Below the pieces are notes generated by a model. That model was not told the origin of the DNA. It saw nothing but the letters and a program-made list of their open reading frames with translations, and ran no database searches. The translations under genes and the position numbers were made by a program. From assembly GCA_038317685.1 (NCBI GenBank), contig JBBQBQ010000121.1, positions 1 to 10,091 of the forward strand: a stretch of 10,091 nucleotides of DNA, given 5' to 3'. Source of the DNA: JBBQBQ01 sp038317685. GTDB lineage: Bacteria > Desulfobacterota > Desulfuromonadia > Desulfuromonadales > DDH964. Positions 1 through 6,776 of this stretch are shown piece after piece; positions within the stretch are counted from its first letter, which is position 1, and each line of letters begins with the position of its first letter.

Positions 1-350
1 AGGAGGATGTCCGCTTCATCGGTGGAGAGCCAGGTCTCGGTCTTCTGCTTGGCGTGGAAAGCAGCGATCCGCTCCGCCGCCAGGCGCAGGGCAGCCAGAT
101 CCTGGTCGGCGACGACGGCCAGGGCGGCGTCAATCTCGGCCTCGGTGACTTCGACGGTTTCGGCCGTCAGGCTGAGTCGATCGAAGCGGGCGGTGTACTC
201 AAAGAGCGCCGCGTCACCCCGTTCGCGAACCGCGGCGAGAATCTCCCGCACCGTCGCTTCGACGCCGGCGGGCGGGACCGCGCCGCGCAGGACGATCTTC
301 TGCAGGGCGGTATCAAATCCGGGGTCACAAAAACGCAGCAGTTGAATCAT
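1..350 (-). CDS. hisD: Histidinol dehydrogenase, N-terminal part (cut by window edge)
   Basis: HisD is the NAD-dependent, zinc-containing enzyme that oxidises L-histidinol to L-histidine in two steps, the last reactions of histidine synthesis in the cytoplasm. Only about 116 N-terminal residues are present; the frame is still open at position 1. The translation begins MIQLLRFCDPGFD and continues with a family-typical stretch: the segment VREILAAVRERGDAALFEYTARFDR is split here as VREILAAVRERGDAAL and FEYTARFDR (about residues 38-62), matching the 'V..I...V...GD.AL..Y...FD' pattern of HisD proteins. The zinc-binding and catalytic residues lie beyond the edge, so activity cannot be judged. The ATG is preceded by a G-rich ribosome site (GGGGG, 5 bases upstream) and lies 9 bases after the hisG stop, so the two genes are almost certainly cotranscribed and probably translationally coupled. 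Confidence 0.9.
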   Translation of the reverse strand, partial: MIQLLRFCDPGFDTALQKIVLRGAVPPAGVEATVREILAAVRERGDAALFEYTARFDRLSLTAETVEVTEAEIDAALAVVADQDLAALRLAAERIAAFHAKQKTETWLSTDEADIL

Positions 351-359
351 ACCAACCCC

Positions 360-1022
360 CTATTTCGAGATGGCCGGCCCGGTCCCGAGGACTCGTTCCA
401 ACCCTTCGATGATGCGGGTGATCCGTTGATGCTTGGTCTTGAGGCTGGCGCGGTTGACGATCAGGCGGCTGGTGATCTCGGCGATGGTCTCGACCTCGGC
501 CATACCGTTCTCCCGCAGGGTGGCCCCGGTGGAGACCAGGTCGACGATCCGCTCCGACAGACCGACCAGCGGCGCCAGTTCGATCGAACCGTAGAGTTTG
601 ATGACCTCGACCTGGATCCCCTTGGCGGCGAAGAAGCGTTCGGTGACGTTGGGGTATTTGGTCGCGACCCGGATGTTCGACCAGCTCGCCGGATCGGAGG
701 CCGCGTGGAGCGCCTGCGGCTCGGCGACGACCATGCGACAGTAGCCGAACTTCAGGTCGAGAGGCTCGTAAAGGTCCTTCCCCTGTTCCAGCAGGGTATC
801 CTTGCCGACCACGCCGATGTCGGCGCAGCCGTATTCGACGTAAGTCGGCACGTCGGTGGCACGCACCGCCATGAAGCGATAACGGTCTTCGGGATTCTCG
901 AAGACCAGCTTGCGGCTTTCCCCTTCCATCTCCGGGCAGGTGATGCCGACCCGTTCGAAGAGGGCCATCGAATCCTGCATGATCCGCCCCTTGGGGAGGG
1001 CAAAGGTGATCCAGTCGGACAT
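360..1022 (-). CDS. hisG: ATP phosphoribosyltransferase catalytic subunit, short form
   Basis: HisG joins ATP and PRPP to give phosphoribosyl-ATP, the first and feedback-controlled step of histidine synthesis. The 220-residue protein starts MSDWITFALPKGRIMQ (the LPKGR motif near residues 9-13 is typical). It carries the family signature GLSERIVDLVSTGATLRENG at about 154-173, in which the STGATLREN part forms the PRPP phosphate loop. At 220 residues it ends where the C-terminal ACT-like regulatory domain of long-form HisG (about 290-300 residues) would begin. It is therefore the short form, which in known cases works only as a hetero-octamer with HisZ, a histidyl-tRNA synthetase paralogue that supplies histidine feedback. 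No hisZ is in the window. The start at 1022 is chosen because AAGGA sits 6 bases upstream; an in-frame start 13 codons earlier has no ribosome site and would run into the murA-hisG gap hairpin. hisD follows after 9 bases. Confidence 0.95.
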   Translation of the reverse strand: MSDWITFALPKGRIMQDSMALFERVGITCPEMEGESRKLVFENPEDRYRFMAVRATDVPTYVEYGCADIGVVGKDTLLEQGKDLYEPLDLKFGYCRMVVAEPQALHAASDPASWSNIRVATKYPNVTERFFAAKGIQVEVIKLYGSIELAPLVGLSERIVDLVSTGATLRENGMAEVETIAEITSRLIVNRASLKTKHQRITRIIEGLERVLGTGPAISK

Positions 1023-1036
1023 CGTCCATCCTTGTC

Positions 1037-1058
1037 GGGGCGCAGCATGGGTCGCCCC
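1037..1058 (-). other. Intercistronic stem-loop between murA and hisG
   Basis: A 6-bp perfect inverted repeat (GGGGCG and CGCCCC) encloses a 10-base loop in the 45-base gap between the murA stop and the hisG start. It ends only a few bases before the hisG Shine-Dalgarno sequence AAGGA. No U-run follows, so it is not a terminator. It could stabilise the mRNA end or tune hisG translation. Function is inference only. Confidence 0.35.
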
Positions 1059-1067
1059 CACCCGGCT

Positions 1068-2327
1068 TTACATCGGTTCGTGGACTCGCTCGACAGCGGC
1101 GCCGAGCTGGGCAAGCTTGGTCTCGATCCGCTCATAGCCGCGGTCTAGGTGGTAGATGCGCGTCACTTCGGTGGTATTCTCCGCCGCCAGTCCGGCCAGG
1201 ATCAAGGAAGCGCTGGCGCGCAGGTCGGTCGCCATCACCGGCGCCCCGGTCAAACCCTTGACCCCCGTGACGGACGCGGTATGCCCCTCGATGGAGATTT
1301 CCGCCCCCATGCGCTGCAGTTCGCAGACGTGCATGAAACGATTTTCAAAAACGTTCTCGGTGATCATGCTGGTGCCGCTGCCGAGGGTCATGAGCGCCAT
1401 GAACTGGGCCTGCATGTCGGTGGGGAAGCCCGGGTGCGGCAGGGTCTTGATGTCGACGGAGGCAATCCGCCGCGGCCCCTTGACCCGCAGGCCGCCATCC
1501 TCGTAGATGATTTCCGCCCCCGCTTCGCGCAGTTTGCTGATCAACGCCTCCAGATCGGCGGCCACCGCCCCCGTCACCCGAACGTCGCCACGAGTGATGG
1601 CGGCGGCGATCATGAAGGTGCCGGCCTCGATGCGGTCCGGCATGACCGCGTAATCCATCGGGCGAAGCTCATCGACCCCCTCGATGACGATCGTGTCGCT
1701 GCCGGCCCCGACGATCCGGGCACCCATGCCGTTGAGAGCCCCGGCCAGATCGACGATCTCCGGCTCCCGCGCGGCATTCTCCAGAACCGTCGTTCCCTTG
1801 GCGAGGGTGGCGGCCATCATCAGGTTCTCGGTGCCGCCGACGGTGGGGATGTCGAGATAGATCCGGGCCCCCTTCAGGCGCCGGTCGCGGGCCTCGACAT
1901 AGCCGTGATCGAGGGTAATCTTGGCCCCCATCGCCTCCAAACCCTTGAGGTGCAGGTTGATCGGTCGGGCGCCGATGGCGCAGCCGCCGGGGAGACTGAC
2001 CCGGGCCTGTCCGAGCCGCGCCAGCAGCGGGCCCAGGACCAGCACCGAGGCGCGCATGGTGCGCACCAGATCGTAGGGCGCTTCGACGCTCTCGATGGCA
2101 TCGGCAGCAACAGCAAAGAGCCCGTTTTCACGCACGACGGTGGCCCCGAGGGTGGTCAGCAGCTTTTCAACGGTATCGATATCCCGCAACCGCGGGACGT
2201 TGTCGAGGCGATGGAGCCCCGGAGCCAGCAGGGTTGCGAAGAGGAGCGGCAGGGCGGCGTTCTTGGCTCCGCTGATGCGCACTTCGCCTTTGAGCTGCCG
2301 CCCGCCGTGAATGACTATTTTATCCAA
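1068..2327 (-). CDS. murA: UDP-N-acetylglucosamine 1-carboxyvinyltransferase (MurA)
   Basis: MurA transfers enolpyruvyl from PEP to UDP-GlcNAc, the first committed cytoplasmic step of peptidoglycan synthesis and the target of fosfomycin. The protein is 419 residues, the usual length. Visible landmarks are SGAKNAALPLL at 19-29 (catalytic Lys22), RTMRAS at 89-94, and the active-site loop LPGGCAIGARPINLHLKGLE at 112-131, with the catalytic cysteine at 116. Further on, HPGFPTDMQAQ contains the conserved Asp that acts as general base. Because Cys116 is present rather than Asp, the enzyme should be the fosfomycin-sensitive type. The start is TTG at 2327: GGAG lies 8 bases upstream, next to the prmC stop, and MDKIVIHGG aligns with the normal MurA N-terminus. 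The use of TTG with a moderate ribosome site 13 bases after prmC suggests low, coupled translation. Confidence 0.96.
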   Translation of the reverse strand: MDKIVIHGGRQLKGEVRISGAKNAALPLLFATLLAPGLHRLDNVPRLRDIDTVEKLLTTLGATVVRENGLFAVAADAIESVEAPYDLVRTMRASVLVLGPLLARLGQARVSLPGGCAIGARPINLHLKGLEAMGAKITLDHGYVEARDRRLKGARIYLDIPTVGGTENLMMAATLAKGTTVLENAAREPEIVDLAGALNGMGARIVGAGSDTIVIEGVDELRPMDYAVMPDRIEAGTFMIAAAITRGDVRVTGAVAADLEALISKLREAGAEIIYEDGGLRVKGPRRIASVDIKTLPHPGFPTDMQAQFMALMTLGSGTSMITENVFENRFMHVCELQRMGAEISIEGHTASVTGVKGLTGAPVMATDLRASASLILAGLAAENTTEVTRIYHLDRGYERIETKLAQLGAAVERVHEPM

Positions 2328-2340
2328 AACAAAAACTCCG

Positions 2341-3228
2341 CTATGCAGTCGTTGGCCCGAGGCCAGGGGTTAACAAGGGACGCCGCCCGCCGATCACTCG
2401 CGGCACCCCGGAATAATCGTCGCGGCAAAAGATCTCGGTCAGCCCCACCGCGGCGAGAAGATCCTTCACCGCCTCGGCCTGGTCGATCCCGACCTCCAGC
2501 AGCAGCCAGCCGCCAGGGACCAGCAGCCCCGATGCCTGCCGGGTCAGAGCCCGGTAACTGTCGAGGCCGTCAGGTCCTCCGCGCAGGGCGAGCGACGGTT
2601 CGAAATCCCGCACCTCGGGCATCAGCCCGTGCAGATCGGCATCGGCGATGTAGGGCGGGTTGGCAACCACGAGGTCGAATTGGGCCTGGGACAACCGGTT
2701 GAAATCGGCCGTGTGCAGGGAAATTCGTTCGGCCACACCGTTTTCCCTGGCGTTTTCGACCGCAATCGCCAGCGCCTCCGGGGAAATGTCGATCCCGGTG
2801 ATGCGTGCCTCCGGAAGTTCGTGGGCCAAGGCCACGGCGATGGCGCCGCTGCCGGTGCCGATATCCAGGATGCTCGCATCGGGCGCGGCCCGCTGCAGAG
2901 CCTCCTCGACCAGCACCTCGGTCTCGGGCCGCGGCACCAGGACCGCCGGACCGACCCGAAACGGCAGCGACCAGAATTCGGCCCGGCCGAGGATGTACTG
3001 CAACGGTTCGCGCTTGGCCCGGCGGGCCACCCGCTCCCGATAACGGCCCAACTCTTCGGTGGTCAGGGGCCGGTCGAAGTTGAGATAGAGACCAACCCGG
3101 TCGAGGCCGAGGAGATCGGTCAACAGCAGTTCGGCATCAAGCCGTCCGCCCTCGATGCCACGCTCAGCCAGATATCCGGTGGTCCATTTCAGGACCTTGA
3201 GGACCGTCCAGACTTCGGACAAGGTCAT
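2341..3228 (-). CDS. prmC: Release factor glutamine N5-methyltransferase PrmC (HemK)
   Basis: PrmC uses S-adenosylmethionine to methylate the glutamine of the GGQ motif in release factors RF1 and RF2, which speeds peptide release. The 295-residue product has the N-terminal helical release-factor-binding domain (about 1-85), then the methyltransferase domain: VPRPETEVLVE at 99-109, the SAM-binding loop LDIGTGSGAIAVALA at 121-135, the acidic residue in GIDISPEAL at 145-153, and the catalytic NPPY at 190-193. These are all hallmark PrmC motifs. The gene starts inside its substrate's gene: the ATG overlaps the prfA stop as ATGA. The AGGAGG just before it is encoded by the last codons of prfA and lies almost against the ATG, so efficient initiation probably depends on ribosomes finishing prfA. 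The prfA-prmC pairing is common in bacteria. Confidence 0.96.
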   Translation of the reverse strand: MTLSEVWTVLKVLKWTTGYLAERGIEGGRLDAELLLTDLLGLDRVGLYLNFDRPLTTEELGRYRERVARRAKREPLQYILGRAEFWSLPFRVGPAVLVPRPETEVLVEEALQRAAPDASILDIGTGSGAIAVALAHELPEARITGIDISPEALAIAVENARENGVAERISLHTADFNRLSQAQFDLVVANPPYIADADLHGLMPEVRDFEPSLALRGGPDGLDSYRALTRQASGLLVPGGWLLLEVGIDQAEAVKDLLAAVGLTEIFCRDDYSGVPRVIGGRRPLLTPGLGPTTA

Positions 3229-4292
3229 TCCTCCTGGCTGGACAGAGCCTCAGCCTGGGCACTGGTCGACAGTGCTTCGATGATTTCGTCCAAATCCCCT
3301 TGCATGATCGCGTCCAACCGGTAGAGAGTCAGGCCGATGCGATGGTCGGTGCAGCGCCCTTGGGGAAAGTTGTAGGTGCGAATCCGTTCGCTGCGATCAC
3401 CACTGCCGACCTGGCTTTTGCGATCGGCGGCAATCCGGGCATCCTGCTCTGCCTGGCGGCTGTCGAGAATCCGGGACTGCAGGATTTTCATCGCCTTGGC
3501 CTTGTTCTTATGCTGGGACTTTTCGTCCTGACAGGAGACGACCACGCCGGTCGGCAGGTGGGTGATGCGCACCGCCGATTCGGTCTTGTTGACGTGCTGG
3601 CCGCCGGCCCCGGAAGCTCGGAAAACATCGATGCGCAGATCGGTGGGATCGATATTGACATCGACATCCTCGGCCTCCGGAAGGACCGCTACGGTACAAG
3701 CCGAGGTATGGATTCTCCCCTGCGCCTCGGTCTCCGGAACCCGCTGCACACGATGGGTGCCGCTCTCAAACTTGAGCCGCGAATAGACCCGCTCGCCACT
3801 GACCAGGGCAATCACCTCCTTGAAACCGCCGCTGTCCGATTCGGAGGCACTCAGGGCCTCCACCCGCCACCTTTGCCGGTCCGCGTAACGGGAATACATG
3901 CGATAGAGGTCGGCGGCGAAGAGGGACGCCTCTTCTCCGCCGGTTCCGGCCCGAATTTCGAGGAGGACGTTCTTGGCATCGTTGGAGTCCTTGGGAAGCA
4001 GCAGGAGCTTCAGCCGTTGATCCAACCGGGCACGCCGCTCTTCCAATTCCGGCAGTTCGGCCTTGGCCATCTCCCGCAATTCGGCATCGGCATCGCGCAG
4101 CAGTTCGCGGTTGCCGTCGATCCCCGCCACCACCTTGCAATATTCGTGATAGACCTCGACAAGTTCGGCGAGGTCCGAATGCTCGCGGGTCAAAGCCCGG
4201 AATTTCTCCTGGTTGCCGACGACCTTGGGGTCGGAGAGGAGCCCTTCCACTTCCCGGAACCGGTCGACGACTTCTTCCAGCTTCTTGAACAT
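3225..4292 (-). CDS. prfA: Peptide chain release factor 1
   Basis: RF1 reads UAA and UAG stop codons in the ribosomal A site and triggers release of the finished peptide. The 355-residue protein shows the stop-codon-reading tripeptide of RF1 in P-x-T form (PET at 186-188, within THRVQRVPETEAQGRIHTSA). It also has the peptidyl-release motif GGQ at 230-232, within GAGGQHVNKTESAVRITHLPTG (given as GAGGQHVNKTESAVR and ITHLPTG). RF2 would carry SPF instead of PxT, so RF1 is secure. The N-terminal part (about 1-100) is the expected helical domain 1. The start MFKKLEEVVDRF matches the family; only a weak Shine-Dalgarno-like AUAAG precedes it. It lies 61 bases downstream of thyX and overlaps prmC, whose product methylates Gln232. 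Confidence 0.97.
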   Translation of the reverse strand: MFKKLEEVVDRFREVEGLLSDPKVVGNQEKFRALTREHSDLAELVEVYHEYCKVVAGIDGNRELLRDADAELREMAKAELPELEERRARLDQRLKLLLLPKDSNDAKNVLLEIRAGTGGEEASLFAADLYRMYSRYADRQRWRVEALSASESDSGGFKEVIALVSGERVYSRLKFESGTHRVQRVPETEAQGRIHTSACTVAVLPEAEDVDVNIDPTDLRIDVFRASGAGGQHVNKTESAVRITHLPTGVVVSCQDEKSQHKNKAKAMKILQSRILDSRQAEQDARIAADRKSQVGSGDRSERIRTYNFPQGRCTDHRIGLTLYRLDAIMQGDLDEIIEALSTSAQAEALSSQEE

Positions 4293-4353
4293 AAATTGAC
4301 TTATCCGAGGCAGGGGAAACTTACATTCCGTTCAACCGTGACGAATCCCGCCC

Positions 4354-5043
4354 CTACCTCAAATCGGCAAATTCATTGCGAACCGCCAGCATTTCACCGC
4401 AGCTCATGGCCCCCTCGGGGCAAGTCCCCTGCAGGCAGCCGGGGCCGGCCTGGGCAAAGAGGAGCGGCGCAGCTCGCCGGGCCAAACGGAGCATTTCCGT
4501 AGCCATGGCTCGAATCTCCCACTGGGCCCGCCGACAGCAGCGCAGGGTAAAAAAGTGGTTCAATTCCCGGGCGTTCATCGTTACCACCAGTTTGGTTTCA
4601 GCCGCGTTAGGCAGGACGAAACGCGCATCTTCAGCCGGGATCCCGGCCTCCAGCAGCTCCCCGTAGACCTGATGAATCTCCTCGAGCAGGCCGGCGTAAC
4701 GACGGGCGAGGTCGGGGGAGGTGGCAATGGACGGCGGGGTGACGGCGGCGAAGCGCTCCCGGTGGGAAACGTAGCGCTGACTTTGCTGAGAATAGGAGGC
4801 GAGCCGGTGACGCACCAACTGGTGAGAACAGGCGCGGCTGATCCCTTCAATCCCGAAGGAGAAGCTGGCATGTTCCAATACCGAGAGGTGCCCCAGCCCA
4901 AGAATTTTGCGCAGCAGACGCCCCTGGTCGGCCTGCTCCCGATCGAGCAGACTCTCGATGGAAGCATCCGAGTAGCAGAGCCGGGCGGCAGCCGCCACGA
5001 CCCGCTCGGGATCAGGAGTATGGGTCAACAACTGAACGTTCAT
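4354..5043 (-). CDS. thyX: Flavin-dependent thymidylate synthase ThyX
   Basis: ThyX makes dTMP from dUMP using methylene-tetrahydrofolate as carbon donor and FAD/NADPH for reduction, replacing the unrelated ThyA. The 229-residue protein carries the diagnostic RHRX7S motif at 78-88 (RHRLASYSQQS), preceded by GHLSVLEHASFSF (51-63). It continues with LPNAAETKLVVTMNARELNH (144-163) and LRCCRRAQWEIR (167-178), typical substrate-binding segments. The C-terminus has three extra cysteines (203, 208 and 215, in GCLQGTCPEGAMSCG). The start at 5043 is chosen because MNVQLLTHTPDPERV matches the normal ThyX N-terminus. The frame stays open another 44 codons upstream, but that part is low-complexity and crosses a structured region. 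The nearest ribosome site, AAAGG, is a rather distant 11 bases upstream. It heads the thyX-prfA-prmC-murA-hisG-hisD cluster; no thyA is seen here. Confidence 0.94.
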   Translation of the reverse strand: MNVQLLTHTPDPERVVAAAARLCYSDASIESLLDREQADQGRLLRKILGLGHLSVLEHASFSFGIEGISRACSHQLVRHRLASYSQQSQRYVSHRERFAAVTPPSIATSPDLARRYAGLLEEIHQVYGELLEAGIPAEDARFVLPNAAETKLVVTMNARELNHFFTLRCCRRAQWEIRAMATEMLRLARRAAPLLFAQAGPGCLQGTCPEGAMSCGEMLAVRNEFADLR

Positions 5044-5067
5044 CGATGAGCGAACCTTTGATCCGGG

Positions 5068-5173
5068 GGCACGGTGCCTGGTCAAACGGCAAGAGCCGGT
5101 CGACGCGTACGCGCTCGCCGGCTGCTCCGGTTTCCGGTGCGGGCAGGAACGTCCCCTGCAATTCTCCCGCACC
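5068..5173 (-). other. Structured intergenic region upstream of thyX
   Basis: Three successive dyads fill the gap between the rpmE terminator and thyX. In minus-strand order: (1) arms at 5166-5173 and 5136-5143 (GGTGCGGG/CCCGCACC, 8 bp) with a nested 4-bp CAGG/CCTG stem at 5155-5158 and 5144-5147 and a 7-base bulge; (2) arms AGCCGG/CCGGCT at 5118-5123 and 5094-5099, symmetrically enclosing the perfect palindrome CGCGTACGCG at 5104-5113; (3) GGCACCGTGCC at 5068-5078. No convincing sigma-70 promoter was found here, although thyX needs either a promoter or read-through of the rpmE terminator. The region could be a structured mRNA leader or a cluster of protein-binding palindromes. It matches no riboswitch I recognise. 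Confidence 0.5.
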
Positions 5174-5176
5174 ACG

Positions 5177-5201
5177 AAGAAAACGGCCCCCCAAGGACCG
5201 T
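5177..5201 (-). terminator. Intrinsic terminator of rpmE
   Basis: On the minus strand a 7-bp stem (ACGGTCC with GGGCCGT, one G-U pair) closes a 5-base loop TTGGG and is followed at once by TTTTCTT. It begins 14 bases after the rpmE stop. Stem, short loop and T-run together make a convincing Rho-independent terminator that separates rpmE from thyX. Confidence 0.8.
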
Positions 5202-5214
5202 CTCCAGTGGTTGT

Positions 5215-5418
5215 TTAGTTCTGGCTGTATTTCTTGCGAAACCGCTCGATCCGGCCAGCGGTATCCATCAGCTTCTGCTTGCCGGTAAAGAACGGGTGAC
5301 AAGAGGAGCAAATCTCAGTGTTGATTTCCCCCCCCTTGGTGGACCGTGTCACGATGAGATTGCCGCAATGACACTTGATGGTCGCGTCCAGATATTTGGG
5401 ATGGATGCCGTCTTTCAT
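5215..5418 (-). CDS. rpmE: Large ribosomal subunit protein bL31, zinc-binding type
   Basis: bL31 is a small protein of the 50S subunit that bridges to the 30S head. The 67-residue product begins MKDGIHPKYLDATIKCHCGN and has all four zinc cysteines of the 'C+' type at 16, 18, 37 and 40 (CHC and CSSC), the same spacing as E. coli RpmE. The motif CSSCHPFFTGKQKLMDTAGR (37-56) is classic bL31. The start is set by AAGGAG 7 bases upstream; an upstream in-frame extension to 5532 has no such support and would overlap the rho end. It follows rho after 110 bases and is closed by an intrinsic terminator. The zinc-binding form is the one that Zur-regulated, cysteine-free paralogues replace under zinc shortage in many bacteria; no such paralogue is in this window. 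Confidence 0.97.
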   Translation of the reverse strand: MKDGIHPKYLDATIKCHCGNLIVTRSTKGGEINTEICSSCHPFFTGKQKLMDTAGRIERFRKKYSQN

Positions 5419-5419
5419 G

Positions 5420-5458
5420 AGGAGTCTCCTTGTGGTCTGGCTTGGTACAGACCGGTCT
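5420..5458 (-). promoter_or_regulatory. rpmE leader with competing hairpins around the ribosome site
   Basis: Just upstream of the rpmE Shine-Dalgarno (5426-5431) the mRNA can form GGTCTG/CAGACC, a 6-bp stem with an 8-base loop (5434-5453). Its outer arm overlaps the perfect palindrome AGACCGGTCT (5449-5458), so the two are mutually exclusive. The ribosome site itself lies in AGGAGACTCCT (5420-5430), an 11-base inverted repeat. Such structures fit translational control; bL31 is known to control its own mRNA in E. coli. That this leader does the same is inference. Confidence 0.4.
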
Positions 5459-5480
5459 ACAGAGTATTGGAAAAATGGGA

Positions 5481-5509
5481 TTTTTAACACGTTCTGTTGG
5501 TCGATGCAA
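5481..5509 (-). promoter_or_regulatory. rpmE: Candidate rpmE promoter
   Basis: TTGCAT (5504-5509) and TAAAAA (5481-5486) are separated by 17 bases in the rho-rpmE gap, giving a predicted start near 5474 and a leader of about 56 bases. Both boxes are only partial matches to the sigma-70 consensus. No terminator was seen after rho, so rpmE may also be read from the rho promoter. Confidence 0.4.
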
Positions 5510-5528
5510 GGACTTTCGCAGGGCCCAA

Positions 5529-6776
5529 TCAACGATTCATGGAGTCAAGGAATTCCTGATTGGTCTTGGTCTCGCCGAGCTTGTCGAGGAGAAACTCCAT
5601 GCTGTCGACCACGTTCATCGAGGACAGGACCTTGCGCAACAGCCAGATGCGCTGCAGGCTGACCTTGTCGACCAGGAGTTCCTCGCGGCGGGTCCCCGAC
5701 TTGTTGATGTCAATGGCCGGGAAGGTCCGCTTGTCGACCAACCGTCGGTCGAGATGCAGCTCCATGTTGCCGGTCCCCTTGAATTCCTCGAAGATCACCT
5801 CGTCCATCTTGCTGCCGGTGTCGACCAGGGCGGTGGCAATGATGGTCAGGCTGCCGCCTTCCTCGATGTTGCGGGCGGCGCCGAAGAACCGCTTCGGTTT
5901 ATGCAGGGCGTTGGAATCGACCCCGCCGGAGAGAATCTTCCCCGAGGGGGGAACGACGGTGTTGTAGGCGCGGGCCAACCGGGTGATGGAGTCGAGGAGG
6001 ATGACCACGTCGCGCTTGTGTTCGACCAGCCGCTTGGCCTTCTCGATGACCATCTCCGCCACCTGAACGTGTCGGGTTGCAGGCTCATCGAAGGTCGAGG
6101 AGATCACCTCGCCCTTGACGCTCCGCTGCATGTCGGTCACCTCTTCGGGCCGCTCGTCGATGAGGAGGACGATCAGGTAGACCTCCGGATGATTGGTGGT
6201 AATCGAATTGGCGAAATTCTGCAGCAGCATGGTCTTGCCGGTGCGCGGCGGGGCCACGATCAGCGCTCTCTGCCCCTTGCCGACCGGCGTCACCAGATCG
6301 ACCACCCGCGCCGACAGATTGTCCGCAGCGGTTTCAAGGACCAGCCGCTCCTCGGGATAGAGGGGGGTCAGATTGTCAAAGAGGGTCTTTTCACGGGCCA
6401 CCGCCGGGTCTTCGAAGTTGACCTCGGAGACCTTGAGGAGGGCGAAATAGCGCTCCCCTTCCTTGGGCGGCCGAATCTGGCCCGACACGGTATCGCCGGT
6501 GCGCAGGTTGAAGCGCCGAATCTGTGAGGGGGAGACGTAAATGTCGTCGGGTCCAGGGAGGTAGTTGGCATCGGGAGCCCGCAGAAAACCGAAGCCGTCC
6601 GGGAGGATTTCCAGCACCCCCTCGCCGAAGATGGCGCCATTCTTTTCAGCGGTGGCGGCGAGAATGGCAAAAATCAGGTCCTGCTTGCGCATTCCTGCGG
6701 CACCTTCGACCTTCAACTCCTTGGCGATGGCTGCAAGATCGGTGGCTTTCTTTTCCTTCAGGTCCTTCAGGTTCAT
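5529..6776 (-). CDS. rho: Transcription termination factor Rho
   Basis: Rho is a hexameric RNA helicase that loads on C-rich nascent RNA and uses ATP to release RNA polymerase. The 415-residue protein has the N-terminal helix bundle (about 1-45, MNLKDLKEKKATDL...) and the cold-shock-like primary RNA-binding domain with GFGFLR at 61-66. The ATPase domain has Walker A APPRTGKT at 175-182, Walker B VVILLDSITRLARAYN at 257-272, the secondary-site Q-loop PPSGKILSGGVDSNAL at 276-291, and the R-loop region KGTGNMELHLDRR at 333-345. Length and order match compact Rho proteins, with no inserted N-terminal domain. The ATG at 6776 is supported by AGGAG 5 bases upstream. A long leader precedes the gene, which suggests autogenous attenuation. 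rpmE follows after 110 bases. Confidence 0.98.
   Translation of the reverse strand: MNLKDLKEKKATDLAAIAKELKVEGAAGMRKQDLIFAILAATAEKNGAIFGEGVLEILPDGFGFLRAPDANYLPGPDDIYVSPSQIRRFNLRTGDTVSGQIRPPKEGERYFALLKVSEVNFEDPAVAREKTLFDNLTPLYPEERLVLETAADNLSARVVDLVTPVGKGQRALIVAPPRTGKTMLLQNFANSITTNHPEVYLIVLLIDERPEEVTDMQRSVKGEVISSTFDEPATRHVQVAEMVIEKAKRLVEHKRDVVILLDSITRLARAYNTVVPPSGKILSGGVDSNALHKPKRFFGAARNIEEGGSLTIIATALVDTGSKMDEVIFEEFKGTGNMELHLDRRLVDKRTFPAIDINKSGTRREELLVDKVSLQRIWLLRKVLSSMNVVDSMEFLLDKLGETKTNQEFLDSMNR

Noticed and set aside
54..4502. Long plus-strand open frames opposite hisG, murA, prmC and prfA (364, 517, 231 and 400 codons)
   Set aside because: They are antisense to firmly identified genes, have no family-like sequence, are rich in Gly, Arg, Pro and Asp as expected for complement frames in high-GC DNA, and lack ribosome sites.
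5057..5085. TTGACC with 17-base spacing to ATCAAA as a thyX promoter
   Set aside because: The -10 box matches only two of six bases and overlaps the ribosome site, so a start there would leave no usable leader.
5044..5175. Possible 44-codon N-terminal extension of ThyX
   Set aside because: It starts at a GTG without a ribosome site, is low-complexity and basic, runs through the dyads, and the family N-terminus is at 5043.
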